NCBI GenBank assembly: GCA_036362985.1
Contig: JAYGXS010000003.1
Coordinates: 29,923,563 to 29,987,562 of the forward strand
DNA: 64,000 bases
From: Ligula intestinalis
Taxonomy: Eukaryota; Platyhelminthes; Cestoda; Diphyllobothriidea; Diphyllobothriidae
Direction: 5' to 3'
A program made the position numbers and the translations under genes. This document shows, one piece after another, positions 33,722 through 44,300 of the stretch; within the stretch, counting starts at the first letter, position 1, and each line of letters starts with the position of its first letter. The notes under the pieces were generated by a model. That model saw nothing but the letters and a program-made list of their open reading frames with translations, did no database searches and was not told where the DNA came from.

Positions 33722-34949
33722 GTAAACACCAAGTGCAGTTTAGTCAGTAAAAACGAAATGCTTAACATGTGGCAATAATGCAGCTGCCCAATTAGCCAAT
33801 CTATGCATAATTTGATAAACGCCAGTAACCGCAAAGCTTCAAGAAGACTTTTAAAAAGGCCACAACCCTTCGTTGTGTTTAATTTGGTATCAAAGTTTAA
33901 AACTATTTTACTGAAAACCTTAAATTATTTTCAGTGTAGCAGACTATAGATGCTTTTATTAAAAATCAAATTTCTAGGTGCATTGTCTTATTACCTGGTA
34001 TAGATGTTTAGCATAATCAAATGCATACATCAGCTGTTTTAATGTAATACTTCCACTGGTTTTGTTGTCCAGTGGATCAATAACAACAAGATCCTAGAAT
34101 AACTAGGCAGCAGGTATTTAAAACAATGTTTGATTAATTTTTTTAGTCTGATTGATAACCTAGGAGTGTACATAGAGTCAAAAATGAAACTTTAAGTGGA
34201 ATTATATACGCCGGGTAACAAATAGCTCATTGTCAAACTACGCGCAAAGCGCTTCCACGTTTGAGTGATTACTCATGCGGACAGCCGTGACACTACTCTA
34301 GAGCCTTGACATCGTTATCGTAGATCTGATACCGCTGCATGAGACGACAACGAGTTGTCCTCTTCATTAGGCAGTCCTCCAGGTTTCAGCTCACGTCAGC
34401 AAATGCTAGTCTCGGTTTCCAATTCATGTCGTAAAAATTAGATTAATAAAAAACTCTGTTTCCTGAAAACTCGACCGTGTTTTTTTTTCGGAAAGCTTAG
34501 TCGTTCCCGTTTAGTTATGTAGATTATACAAATATGAAAGATCAACTTGCTTTAAAAGTATCTTATTTTGAACAGTGTATATTCCCACGTTGTTTTTATG
34601 GCAATGCCGGTATTTGGCACTTCTATAATGTTCTTTTTTGGAATGTTTGCATAGGCAAAAGTGGATCACCATCCTGGCAGTTAAAGTAGTTGCTCCAACG
34701 ATCTTAACCTCCCATTCTGCAATAATAATTTTTATATTTAAAATTTTGCTGAATGATGAATAATAAGGTAACCTGTCTATTTCATTTTCTTTATCCTCTC
34801 CAGGTACCTTTACCCCCCAATGTGATCGGAGTACCCATGACAAGGCAATTTGTCGTTAAATAGAGCAAAACTGCAGAGACAGATACAATTTTTGAAAAAG
34901 ATGCAAAGTCAACTACAGTGAATGCATGCCTAGAGCAGTATCGTGATCC

Positions 34950-35215
34950 CTTCACCGCATTCCAATCAACATCAGCTTTTCCCGTGCGCTGTGTTTCGGG
35001 AACTATTTCTTCCAGTTGTATGTGCCCCTTCTTGCTTATTGCTGCATCAATTGGCCTCAACACTGCCTTATAATTTGATTTTATTAAAATACGGAAAAAC
35101 GGGAGGTTATCCATCTGAACACATTTGGAAGGAGGGAAATTGCATCACTGACTCCAGTGGCTACAAATGGAAGATTATTTGGAATATCGGATATTTGCTC
35201 AGAAATTTATTAACT
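34950..35215 (-). pseudogene. Minus-strand coding-like segment, unit A
   Basis: The minus frame reads DIPNN, then a variable part, MDNLPFFRILIKSNY, VLRPIDAAISKKG, and IQLEEIVPETQ. The same order (DIPNN, VQVDNLPFPIFKLYHNY, MLRPHGAVIS, IQLEEIIPETQS) occurs in unit C. Conserved protein but diverged DNA suggests the segment was once coding. I do not recognise the family. Stops lie upstream and the plus strand is also open, which weakens the case. Confidence 0.4.
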
Positions 35216-35800
35216 GTTGGAAAGCGTGTGACCTCATACAGGATGACTAGAAACTTTGGTTGGCACCTATACGGGAATGGCTATAGGAGCGAGAAGTGCC
35301 GAAAAAAGATAGGAACACTCGTTAAAACGTGACTGGTGAGTAGTTAGAAGAAGAAGGGAGCATGTTTGCCGTGTGACGTAGAAGACGTTTGACAATATGC
35401 CTGGCTACGTCTACAGAGATTCGTGAGTATTAAATGCAACTACTGGCGGACCTATCAAGCTTACGTATACGATGCTGGGTAGTAACCAAGGTACCGTGTG
35501 AAAATTGATTAAATAACTCATTCAGATAACCAGCATTCTCAAGCATAATAATTCTGCCATCATTAAAAAACAAAAAGGCAAGATCAAGTAGGCTCCTACT
35601 TTATATAAAAATATTTTTAGGTATTCGAACTTTCATTCTCGATATCACCAAATGTGACTAGTCTCCTTGATTGAATAGAAAAGTCGTTATTCCTAACGGT
35701 CGTGTTAATAGAACTGTTACATCCAACTTCAGCGTCGTCTTATACTTTCCCGGGTCACTTAGGAAATGTACGTATGCAGTTATAAGGAGCTTTATAGTAT

Positions 35801-36089
35801 CAAGTGATGGCTTACTGCGCCAATGCAAACTTAAATAATTTATGTTATCATTTAATTCAATTTTCAGTTAATTTGATTATTAATTAGCCACATGTGGTTG
35901 GTTTTTGATTTGAAATATTTAACAATTAATTTAACTTTAACCATCAGACCAGTCCTCGGTGTGCTTCAGGCTTGTCTCTCATACAAAACCAAAAACTCGG
36001 ACATATAAACGTGCCTTGCCAGTAATCGCACATTCAAATTCTATGCAAAATATCCCGGAACTGGCATATTATCTTCAGTTTGTGAGAAC
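35801..36089. other. Spacer between units A and B
   Basis: AT-rich, no gene seen. Confidence 0.5.
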
Positions 36090-36665
36090 ACTATATGAAT
36101 GCAACGCCGAAGCGTAAACCGAACATTTTGTTCGAGTTAAAGCCTGCTACTGACGCCTGCGCGTTTCGTGAACTTGCTGCATTTCTGATCCAGTAAAGGT
36201 GGTCACAAAGGTTCAATTGAAAGATCCCCAATGCTTGTTTAATTGAAATAGTGCGTAAGAAAATTTGTTCCATTTAAACTTAACCACTGATCCCTGAACG
36301 GGCCTTTAAATTGTTGCAGTTCTGATCGTAAAAAAGTGGGACAACAGGTACAATTGAACGAAAGTTACGAAAATGTGCAACAGTTTTTTCCGATTTTGGC
36401 CTTCTGAGTGCATAAATTGAGACGGTCAGTAGAAGAAATCAGAGGATTCACTTCGGATTCGCAAAGTTCGAATGCAATGTGTATGTCCTTGTTCCGTCTT
36501 TTGGTTTCATTGTTGTCTCCCAATCAGGCAGAATATCGGTCTGGTTCAGCATTCTCTTCATTTGCTTTGTTATTCATGGTGGGCAAGCTTGCAAGAACAT
36601 CCCTCCCCTGCAACCCAAAATTAGAGTGTATCGTGAGGGAGTCGGTCAAAGCCGAACATATCTAA
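36090..36665 (+). repeat. Triplicated block, unit B (partial)
   Basis: Matches 33,290-33,720 and 38,100-38,400: ACTGACGCCTGCGCGTTTCG versus TGACGCCTAGGCGTTTCC, AAATTGAGACGGTCAG, TCAGAGGATTCACTTCGGA, GTGGGCAAGCTTGCAA. Homology stops soon after the exon, so the unit is truncated. Confidence 0.75.
36479..36610 (+). CDS. Candidate signal-peptide exon, unit B
   Basis: An in-frame ATG at 36,479 opens onto a hydrophobic segment (ILFICFVIHGGQA) followed by CKNIPPLQ, matching FLAVYSGQA and CKSVAPQC of unit C. The ATG of unit C corresponds to GTC here, so only the upstream ATG can serve, giving an unusually long leader. The donor is lost (CCCAAAA replaces CGGTGAGT). If it were spliced at that point the phase would fit the PAN-like exon at 37,845. 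Possibly a pseudogene. Confidence 0.35.
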
Positions 36666-36699
36666 TTTTGTGCATAGGAGTGGTCACCAAATCTTAAAA

Positions 36700-37844
36700 T
36701 GTTAATCTAAAGGCCTTGCAAATCCTTTTTGTGTAAACGAGGCAATATTTTAACTCAACTGCTACGATTCCAAGTTAAAATATTTCATTAGAAGATGAGG
36801 AATTTTTGCGCTTATTAGAAAACGCTGTCATTTCAGATGTCTTCTTTTTAACATTGGCCCCTGTTTTACTCTCTGATGGGCTCAAACGTCATAGAATCCT
36901 AGGAGACGCAGCAGTGTGTGTTTGACAGGGTAATCGAGCATGTTTTTAGTCGTCTCGTCAAGCTAGACGTGCTTGTAGCGCTAAAAATAATTCCGAAACC
37001 TAGCCACTCCTGGGTTTTCTTTGAGGAAGCCAGTATTCATAAAATATTTCGCACAGCTTAGCGATCTATGCAGAAGAAGGATATATTAATGCTAAAACTT
37101 TTTATCCTTTATCCACTTTCTGATCAAAGACATGGGGTTATTGAATCAAAGGCTTTATTTTGTACTACTGCGCGGTTGATGCAGTATGCTTTGATTGATT
37201 TGCCAACCCTTAGGAAGCGACTGCTCTCATGTGATGTCTTCTGCAGTGGATATATATTTTTCATCCGATTTGCGCCCTTTCTACTCTTTGCCTGCAAGGA
37301 TATTATATCAGGGCACCTTGAGGAAAGGGTAGTAGATGCGCCCATTAATATTAATTTCAGTCATTAACCACCAATAAAGTATCTGAAAGGTCACAACGAG
37401 CAAGTGTAGTTTAAAGAATGTCAAGGCGTCTTCCAGGCCTTTGGTGTTCATCATAATCTACGAATTACATTTCGGCTTTCTGTTGTTGATTAAATCATTA
37501 CAGCGATGGCATTAAGATAATTAAAAGCCAAGAAACCCGTGTTCGCAGTATGTTTGCAGACGTACACGTGATTCACCATCCTGCAGTGAACCAGGAAACC
37601 ACTTTTTATCTGTTAAATTATTTCGGAATACTAATAATTAACTTAATTGTATTTTCTTTACGCTGCCTGCTTTATTTATATGTAAATTAATGTATGCAGA
37701 CGTGAACATAAGTCAACATCCTGCCAAAAAACCTATTTCTCCCTCCGATCTCTACCATCCTTTCTGGGCATAAAATTTTATCTATAAAATATAGCACAAT
37801 AATGACTAGTGTATTATATATTGCATTGCCTTAGTGTTTTGCAG
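36700..37844. other. No supported gene
   Basis: A 99-codon plus frame (37,068-37,367) is open on the other strand as well and shows no domain. The last bases form the intron end before the PAN-like exon. Confidence 0.4.
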
Positions 37845-38052
37845 AGTGAAACGCATCTTGTGCCAGAGGATGCCCCGATTTGACCCATTTTCTATTGACA
37901 AACAGTTTAATTGCGTGGAAACGAAGTGCAAGGAGGAGTGCAATGGCAAAAGTATATGTTATGTCTATTATGGCAGGAACTTTGAGGCATGTAGATTGAA
38001 ATTCAGTTGCTCGCCAATTTTTTTCCTGAAACATTCCAAACTGCTGGCTTAA
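37845..38052 (+). CDS. PAN/apple-like terminal exon
   Basis: Begins after a plausible acceptor (GTGTTTTGCAG) and ends with TAA. It reads VKRILCQRMPRFDPF, then FNCVETKCKEEC, NGKSICYVYYGRNFEACRLK and FSC. The C-x3-C-x5-C spacing, a hydrophobic YVYYG strand and C-x-LK match the core of PAN/apple domains, found in secreted adhesion and protease-binding proteins. The order of cysteines excludes Kunitz. The exon needs one base to finish the codon, matching the phase left by the signal-peptide exons of units B and C. Residues after SCS look like intron or UTR read-through. The gene is probably the tail of unit B; its integrity is unproven. Confidence 0.5.
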
Positions 38053-38346
38053 CTTAAGAAATACACTGGAAATTTCGTTCAATTTTAATTTAACTAGTGG
38101 GAACTTGGCGGTTCCTTAACTTGTTGCAGCTCTGATCTGAACATGGTGGACAAACAGGTACAGTTGAATGAACGTTACAAAAATGTGCAACAACTTTTGG
38201 AAGTTTTACCTTCTGAATGCATAAATTGACACGGTCAGCGGCAGCAATCAGAGAATTCACTTCGGAATTTGAAAATATAGGTGTAATGAGTAAGTCTATG
38301 TTCTGCCTCTGATCTGATTGTAGTCCTTACAAAGGGCTGGACATAA

Positions 38347-38423
38347 ATGCGGCTTAGCGCCTTACCGATTTTTCTGGCTGTTTATAGCGGGCAAGCTTGC
38401 AAATCAGTGGCACCTCAATGCCG
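38347..38423 (+). CDS. Signal-peptide first exon, unit C
   Basis: ATG opens MRLSALPIFLAVYSGQA, a compact signal peptide with likely cleavage before CKSVAPQC, and runs into a consensus donor (TGCCG|GTGAGT). The exon ends two bases into a codon, the same phase the PAN-like exon at 37,845 requires. Intact start, leader and donor together make this the best exon of the triplicated cluster. The following exons of this unit were not found with certainty; the KTFSNVPGYLYGE stretch ending at 39,990 is one candidate. Confidence 0.5.
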
Positions 38424-39189
38424 GTGAGTCATTAAAACAATACATTTAACATGTGGCATCATTTGGTTTCTAATTAAGCAAAGAACGTGCGCGATTTCAT
38501 ATACGGTAGTAACGCCAAAACTCCAAAGGGACTGTAAACGAAACCTTAACATACGCTTTACTAAAATCCTCAAATTACTTTCAGTGTAAAAAACTCCAGA
38601 TTCTTATATTAAAACTTTAATTTCTGAATTTAAATTTTTATTGCTAGATGAGGATGAATAATTCAGTTGTCTTAATTTAATACTTCTTCTGCTTTAGCTG
38701 CCGAGGGGATCAAGGACAACAATATCCTGGTAAAACTAGGCATCAGGTATCAAACAGAAACATGGCGCTTTTTTCAGTCTTGGTAACAAACTAGAAACGT
38801 CTATAAACTCACAAATGAAACCACAATTTTTACATTTAGCGCATTTTGAGTTTAAAGTAAAGAAAGCCGTCATCACAAATCATTTCGCGCCGTTTAGTGC
38901 ATTATCCAGCAGACGAAGTGCCTTATATCTCATGTACATACATTCAATTGATTTGACATCTCGGGTCTAGACCTGCTGTCATCTCTGACACCCTTTGTCA
39001 CATCGGACACCTTATTTTTCACTTGAGAGTGTTTGCTGCAATATCGGTTGATTGACCAATCGGGAAGCAGGAGGCGGCTGCAGTCACCTGACGCCTCCCG
39101 ATGTGCGTGAAGTCGTTTCTAGGTCTTCATTATGCGTCTCAAATTCTGCGCATTCCATCCAATTTTCTTAAGTGAATACACGCCCAAAG

Positions 39190-39520
39190 CGGGGTCGTAA
39201 TCTTTTCGCTGCATTTCAAATATACACCATCTGGCCCCCTACTTTGGGTTTCGGGAATTATTTCTTCCAATTGTATACGCTTCTTAAGAAAAGAAACCTT
39301 GCTAATTACTGCACCATGTGGCCTCAACATTACCTAGTAATTATGATATAATTTAAATATAGGGAACGGGAGATTATCTACTTGAACTGCTTTGAAAATA
39401 GTTGCCCATCTCAACTGATTTGGAACAAGACAAAAGGCATTACAAACTCCATTGTCCAGAATTTGAGGATTATTTGGAATATCAGATCTAAACTCAGTAA
39501 TTGCTAACCTGTTGAAACCC
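39190..39520 (-). pseudogene. Minus-strand coding-like segment, unit C
   Basis: The minus strand reads FRSDIPNN, QILDNGVCNAFCLVPNQL, RWATIFKAVQVDNLPFPIF, KLYHNY and a stop, then resumes MLRPHGAVIS, IQLEEIIPETQS and GPDGVYLKCSEK. Unit A is open across the position of this stop. The family is not recognised. Confidence 0.4.
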
Positions 39521-40389
39521 ATGCGTCTCATTCAAAATAAAAAGAGAATTTTGTTTGCACCTCAACGGAAAGGTCAATAGAAGCGAAAAGAGGCGGAAAC
39601 ACAACAAGAACACGCGTCACCGGTTAAGATGTGGTCAGTGAGTTGCTGGAAGTAGTAGAAGTCAAGTAACGCAACTGAAGTTATTACGGTCAAACGGTGT
39701 CGGATGCCATAATTTTTAGAAGCAACCATGTATGTTGCTCGTAAGGCAGCCGTTAAGTTTTCGGGTTTTTCGACAACTGACTAGTTGATGAGGTACATAG
39801 TCTGTGCGATCGCCTTGAAAACTTCTCAGCAGATAAGCCATTTAGTTATTTTACGGCTTAAGTGAGAAGGACAGATTTTCGAATGCGTAGCTGACTTTAA
39901 AGTATTTGTATCTTCTACTTAATAACCGCATGTTTACTGCGTGAGGAAGAAGACTTTTAGCAATGTGCCTGGCTACCTATACGGAGAGGAGTGAGTGTTA
40001 AATACCATTTGTGGCAGACCTCTCAAGCTGATGCATACGATGCTGACTTGTATTTATGTGACACGTTCAAGAAAATGAAAAACGTCAATTAGATAAACAA
40101 TGTTCTCAATAATATAAAAATTGCCAGCATTAAAACATAATTGACATGAAAATCGGATAGAAGAGTAGCCACATTACAGAAATATAGGGCATGGTTTATT
40201 ACGCTTGCACTGTAAATATGCACATTTTTATCATTTTTAAACTTTCATTCTTGATATCCCCAATTCCGACTGATCTCCTTAATTGAATGAAGACAGCATA
40301 AATATTAATGGTCGTATTGATAGTACTGTAAGATGCAACTTGATGACATTCTTATATTTTTTCGGATCACTATACCGCTGTTACTTCAG

Positions 40390-40629
40390 TCATTAAACAA
40401 ATCAGCACACTGGGGTAATAAAGTGCGAGCATTCGTGGTTAATGCGAAAGGTGAAGTTACTCTTTCAACAGTAGGGCAATCAATTGAGCCTTTAGAAAGC
40501 ATACATAATACTGACATTGATAAAACAAGTACGTTTTATTACTCAACAAGCGAACTGGGAGAGACGTGCGTTATGAAATATATAAAAATGAAGAAGGTGC
40601 AGCGATGGTTACTGGTTACAGAAGACTGA
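40390..40629 (+). CDS. Candidate terminal exon of unknown gene
   Basis: After a good acceptor (CCGCTGTTACTTCAG) an 79-codon frame runs to TGA, reading HWGNKVRAFVVNAKGEVTLS, STVGQSIEPLESI and ETCVMKYIKMKKVQRWLL. Composition is protein-like and no Pro/Ser low complexity is seen. Its first bases fall at the edge of unit C; unit A diverges just there. The starting phase is 0, which does not fit the phase-2 end of the signal-peptide exon, so other exons would have to intervene. No domain recognised. Confidence 0.35.
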   Translation, partial: SLNKSAHWGNKVRAFVVNAKGEVTLSTVGQSIEPLESIHNTDIDKTSTFYYSTSELGETCVMKYIKMKKVQRWLLVTED

Positions 40630-41339
40630 GTATTAATCTATAATTGCACTCACTACGTTACATTTCCATAATTGCCCGCTAATTACTCAGAATTACGCAT
40701 GCTTAGTTTTACTACATTAGCGTTGGCTGCGTTCTTTACAACAAATTTACAGCGTAATCCATGGGTTTATTTCATTACACTCTTAAGAGGCAAATGGCTA
40801 CGGTTTGTAGGCAACATTTTTTACTGAACACAAGGGTAGGACATAACTTATTCAAATGGTCGGAGACAGGTATATCACAGTGGGTGAGGCTATTGGAGAC
40901 GATCCTCGCCACTACAGTCTTCAGGTCGTGGCTTCGTGAAGAAAGAGGATATCTGAGACGCCAAGTCAATGGAATAATTGAATTTGTAACAATATCGGTT
41001 TTAATGGCCATACAAGAGCTGTTTTCTAGCGGTTATTTTTTGTAGACACTTCCTCACTCAGCAACGCTTAGCTTCCCTCTATTCCAAGTAAACTACCAGC
41101 AAGCCTTTCCTGTCTCAATCTCTATGGTGATTTGATATCGGAAAGCTTTATTAATGGACTTTTAAGATATCTCTCTCAAACTTTTGTTGGTGCAGTTCCT
41201 TATGCAAGTATATCTAGCAAAAAATAATTGGCCCTCTCAAACAAACAGTAATTGCCAACTGAATTATTCACATAAATCTTCTCCTAGCTAACTAAAACTA
41301 CAGCTTCAGTGTTTGATATGCAGTGAATATCATATTCCT
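40630..41339. other. No supported gene
   Basis: A 94-codon plus frame at 40,761-41,045 shows no domain. No repeat recognised. Confidence 0.4.
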
Positions 41340-44300
41340 AAACGCTATGTCCTCTTTGAAGAAGATGGCATAACACAGAGTGGTTGCTCTCTAGCTATCG
41401 CCCGATGCGTTACTGCATCTTGGACCTCTCCCTAAATTTCTGACACTTTTCTTCTCATAAACGAGTATGATTTCTACCATTAAGTCCCCATTAATATACA
41501 TTAGGGAGGCACCGCTGCAGGGATTATGTGGCACCCTCAACTTTCGGCACCACGCTACGCATCTTATCACGTGATTGCGAATATTTGCCCGTCGCTGAGA
41601 CCGCCGATCACAGGAACCGCAAACTGTGCAAATGCTTAACTCCTTGGCAGTCGTGGCTGTTAGTATGTGCGTCCTTGTAGGCCAACCCTAAATCCATCTG
41701 GGCAATCACATTCAAGGGCGCCTCACACAAATGCCACTTTGTAGAGGCTGGGATGATTGCCATGCCAACACACTTTTGACCTGGCCCTCTCGCAGCAGAA
41801 CGTGCACTCGGCCGACAATCAACTTCCTATTATCCTTCTCTGTAAAGCATAAACTATTTCTCTCTCTTGATGTCGCACGTCTATTGCTCACACAAGACAG
41901 CGAAAAGTTCCTTTTCTACCACATGACTACCTTAACTAGGTATGTCCCAAAAAAGCCGTTTAGACAAACACTAAGGGCTCCACTGGCCCAATATTAACCG
42001 AGAATGGGTATCCTTCTTTAATTCCTCGGACAGATTTACACAGTCTTTACTTTAATTCATGAAAAATACTGAGAAAAACTCGTTTTTCATATTTATGTAA
42101 AATAATAAGAAGCAGTGATTGAAACAATTCAGTGTATGTTCAATTGTAAAAAGTATTTTGCGTACAACCATTGCATCATTTTAATGGAACAGTAATTGAT
42201 GTTATGCTATCTATTGACACAAAAAGTGAACTGCCCCGAAACAACGTATATTTTTTTGGAAAAATGGAAATAAATGTTGCCTTGGTGGTTAAAAATTTAA
42301 TATAGTCCGGATGAAGCAGTCAAGCATAAAGTCACTCCATATAAAACTGGCCTATCACAACTAACGGTTTGCATTCTGCCTCTAAATGCTGCCACCACAC
42401 CAATCTCGCACATTGAGCAACCAAAACACCCACTTATATACGCTCGCGATGCGTAAAGAGCATAAAAAAGGCGCCAATATTTAAATGACGCACTCTAAAT
42501 GAACATTTTGGTCAGTGCCAAATCACATTGAATTATCTTAAGGCTGCGTGGGCAGGAATTTATACGATTCAGTCAGTGAAAGATACCAGTGCCAAATAAA
42601 GCCCTCCAGCAGCAAGTGGAGTGTCCTTTTGGCCTTGAGATCTGCAAAAAACTCCATCGTCTGCCATACGAGCACTTCTTCTGCAGAAAATCCTGTCTGC
42701 GGAATTTGCTCAAGGAAGAACAACCAACCTGCCCAATGTGCTATCGAGTTTTCTCCGAGGCGGACGTCCAGCCGTTCCGCTTTCTCCATAAGCTGCTGAC
42801 ACTTATGTCTGAAGCCAACCAATGCGGCGAGGTTAATCGGCAAGAAAGTGACCAAATCTATACAGCAATATGTCCCGTCTGCGTCCGGCAGGTAGAAACC
42901 TCGCTGCGGAGGCCGGATCGCCTTTTGAAACTGGTGTGTGCCGACTGCTGGAGAACCGGCGGAATGCTTCATCAACTGACTATCGAGGAAACCAGCGAGG
43001 GGGGAATAAGGCGTAACAGTATCATTTTTAGGGAGAATGATTTGCAAAAAAGCCAACGAGAGGAAAACGCAGTGCGCCCCAACTGTGTCCTCTATGTAGA
43101 AACGCCGCTGCAGTGGTCAGAACACTTTTCGAAACAGGTGTGTGCTGACTGTTGGAGTACCGGTGAAACGAATCAGCAACTGACGATCGAAGAAAGCACC
43201 GAGGGGGAGATTAGGCGTAACATTATAATTTTTACAGAAGGTGAATTGCAAAGAAGCAAACGAGACGAAAAAGCGGTGTCATATCTGTGTCCGCTGGGTA
43301 GAAATGCCGCTGCAGAGGTCGGAACACTTTTCGGAACTGGTGTGCGCTGACTGTTGGAGTACCAGCGAAATGCTGCTCAAATTTTCTATCCACCAAACTA
43401 ACATGGAGGAAATTGGCATTACGGGTGACATAATAAAAGAAGTCTCTGTGTGAACCACCAAACAGAACGGAGTAGGAATGTGTCCAGTCCGTGTGCGTCG
43501 AGTAGACACGGCCCTCCGGATGTCGGAGCAATTTTTGAAACTGGTGTGCGAAGAGTGTTAGTGTACCCGCGAAGAGCTCCATACACTATTTGCTGACCAA
43601 TCTAGGGAAGAGAAAATAAGAATTGAGTGTGACATTATTAAAAAATGATGTGCAAATTAGTCAAAAAAATGAGTGAGCAATGTGTCCCACCTAGTAGAAA
43701 CACCACTGCAGATTATGAAGTACTTTTGAAAACCGGTGTGCAAAAAGTTTAAGAAAATTGGAGAAGGGCTCGGTAGCGCCATCGAAAACAAAAAAAACTC
43801 CCTGAATCAGGCAAATATTGTGTTTCTTACATTCCCCCTTAAAAGGATAAGAGGGTCGTGATAAAGGCATATTCAAGCAAACTAAGTCAGTGCTCCTGAG
43901 GAGCCCCTATTTTGTCATAACCTTCTTGATTGAATAACCAAAAATAAGGGCACCTCCATTTCACAGTCAGACGAATTAGCCTTTTGCGTCCTGTGTTTGT
44001 TACAATGTCTGTTTTTGTGGCTTAATGAGTAGACAGAGGTCGTTTTAATCCTTACTACTTTTCTTACAGAAGAAAATTACAATAGGGCCTCGGGCGACAT
44101 GCCGCTAATGAATTTTGGGCAACGAGGAAGCCCTGAGCAGAATTTTTGTTTTGCTTGACGAGTTTCCACTCAATCAATAAATTGCCAATGCGTATTTATG
44201 CATCTGCCTGCAATTACGTCCCAGAGCCTGGGTCCTCGTTTGCCTGCAGCCAATCAGTGAAATGGTGCACTTTCACATGACTAGCTCAGCGCTGGCGCGG

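Larger units (their letters stand above)
33250..35800 (+). repeat. Triplicated block, unit A
   Basis: Collinear with unit C (38,095-40,370) and, in its first part, unit B (36,090-36,665). Anchors with C: CTGCCTCTGATCTGATT (33,619 and 38,304), TAACATGTGGCA (33,763 and 38,447), GGATCAA.. ACAACAA.ATCCT (34,073 and 38,707), CAATTTGTCG-side minus coding segment, TGCCTGGCTAC (35,399 and 39,966), TTTCATTCT.GATATC (35,631 and 40,243). Differences are spread throughout, so the duplication is not recent. Confidence 0.8.
38095..40370 (+). repeat. Triplicated block, unit C
   Basis: Partner of unit A throughout its length (anchors given there). It holds the intact signal-peptide exon at 38,347-38,423 and a conserved splice donor at 39,991 (GTGAGT; unit A has it at 35,423) at the end of a stretch reading KTFSNVPGYLYGE (unit A KTFDNMPGYVYRD). 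Confidence 0.8.

Noticed and set aside
34943..35332. 129-codon plus-strand frame
   Set aside because: The protein is not conserved in unit C, whereas the minus strand is.
37845..38052. Kunitz inhibitor domain
   Set aside because: The order and spacing of cysteines (C-x3-C-x5-C then C-x-LK) do not fit Kunitz; PAN/apple fits better.
40761..41045. 94-codon plus-strand frame
   Set aside because: No domain, no duplicate copy to compare, and the opposite strand is also open.
42538..43056. 172-codon minus-strand frame
   Set aside because: It runs antisense over the RING pseudogene; the domain signal is entirely on the plus strand.
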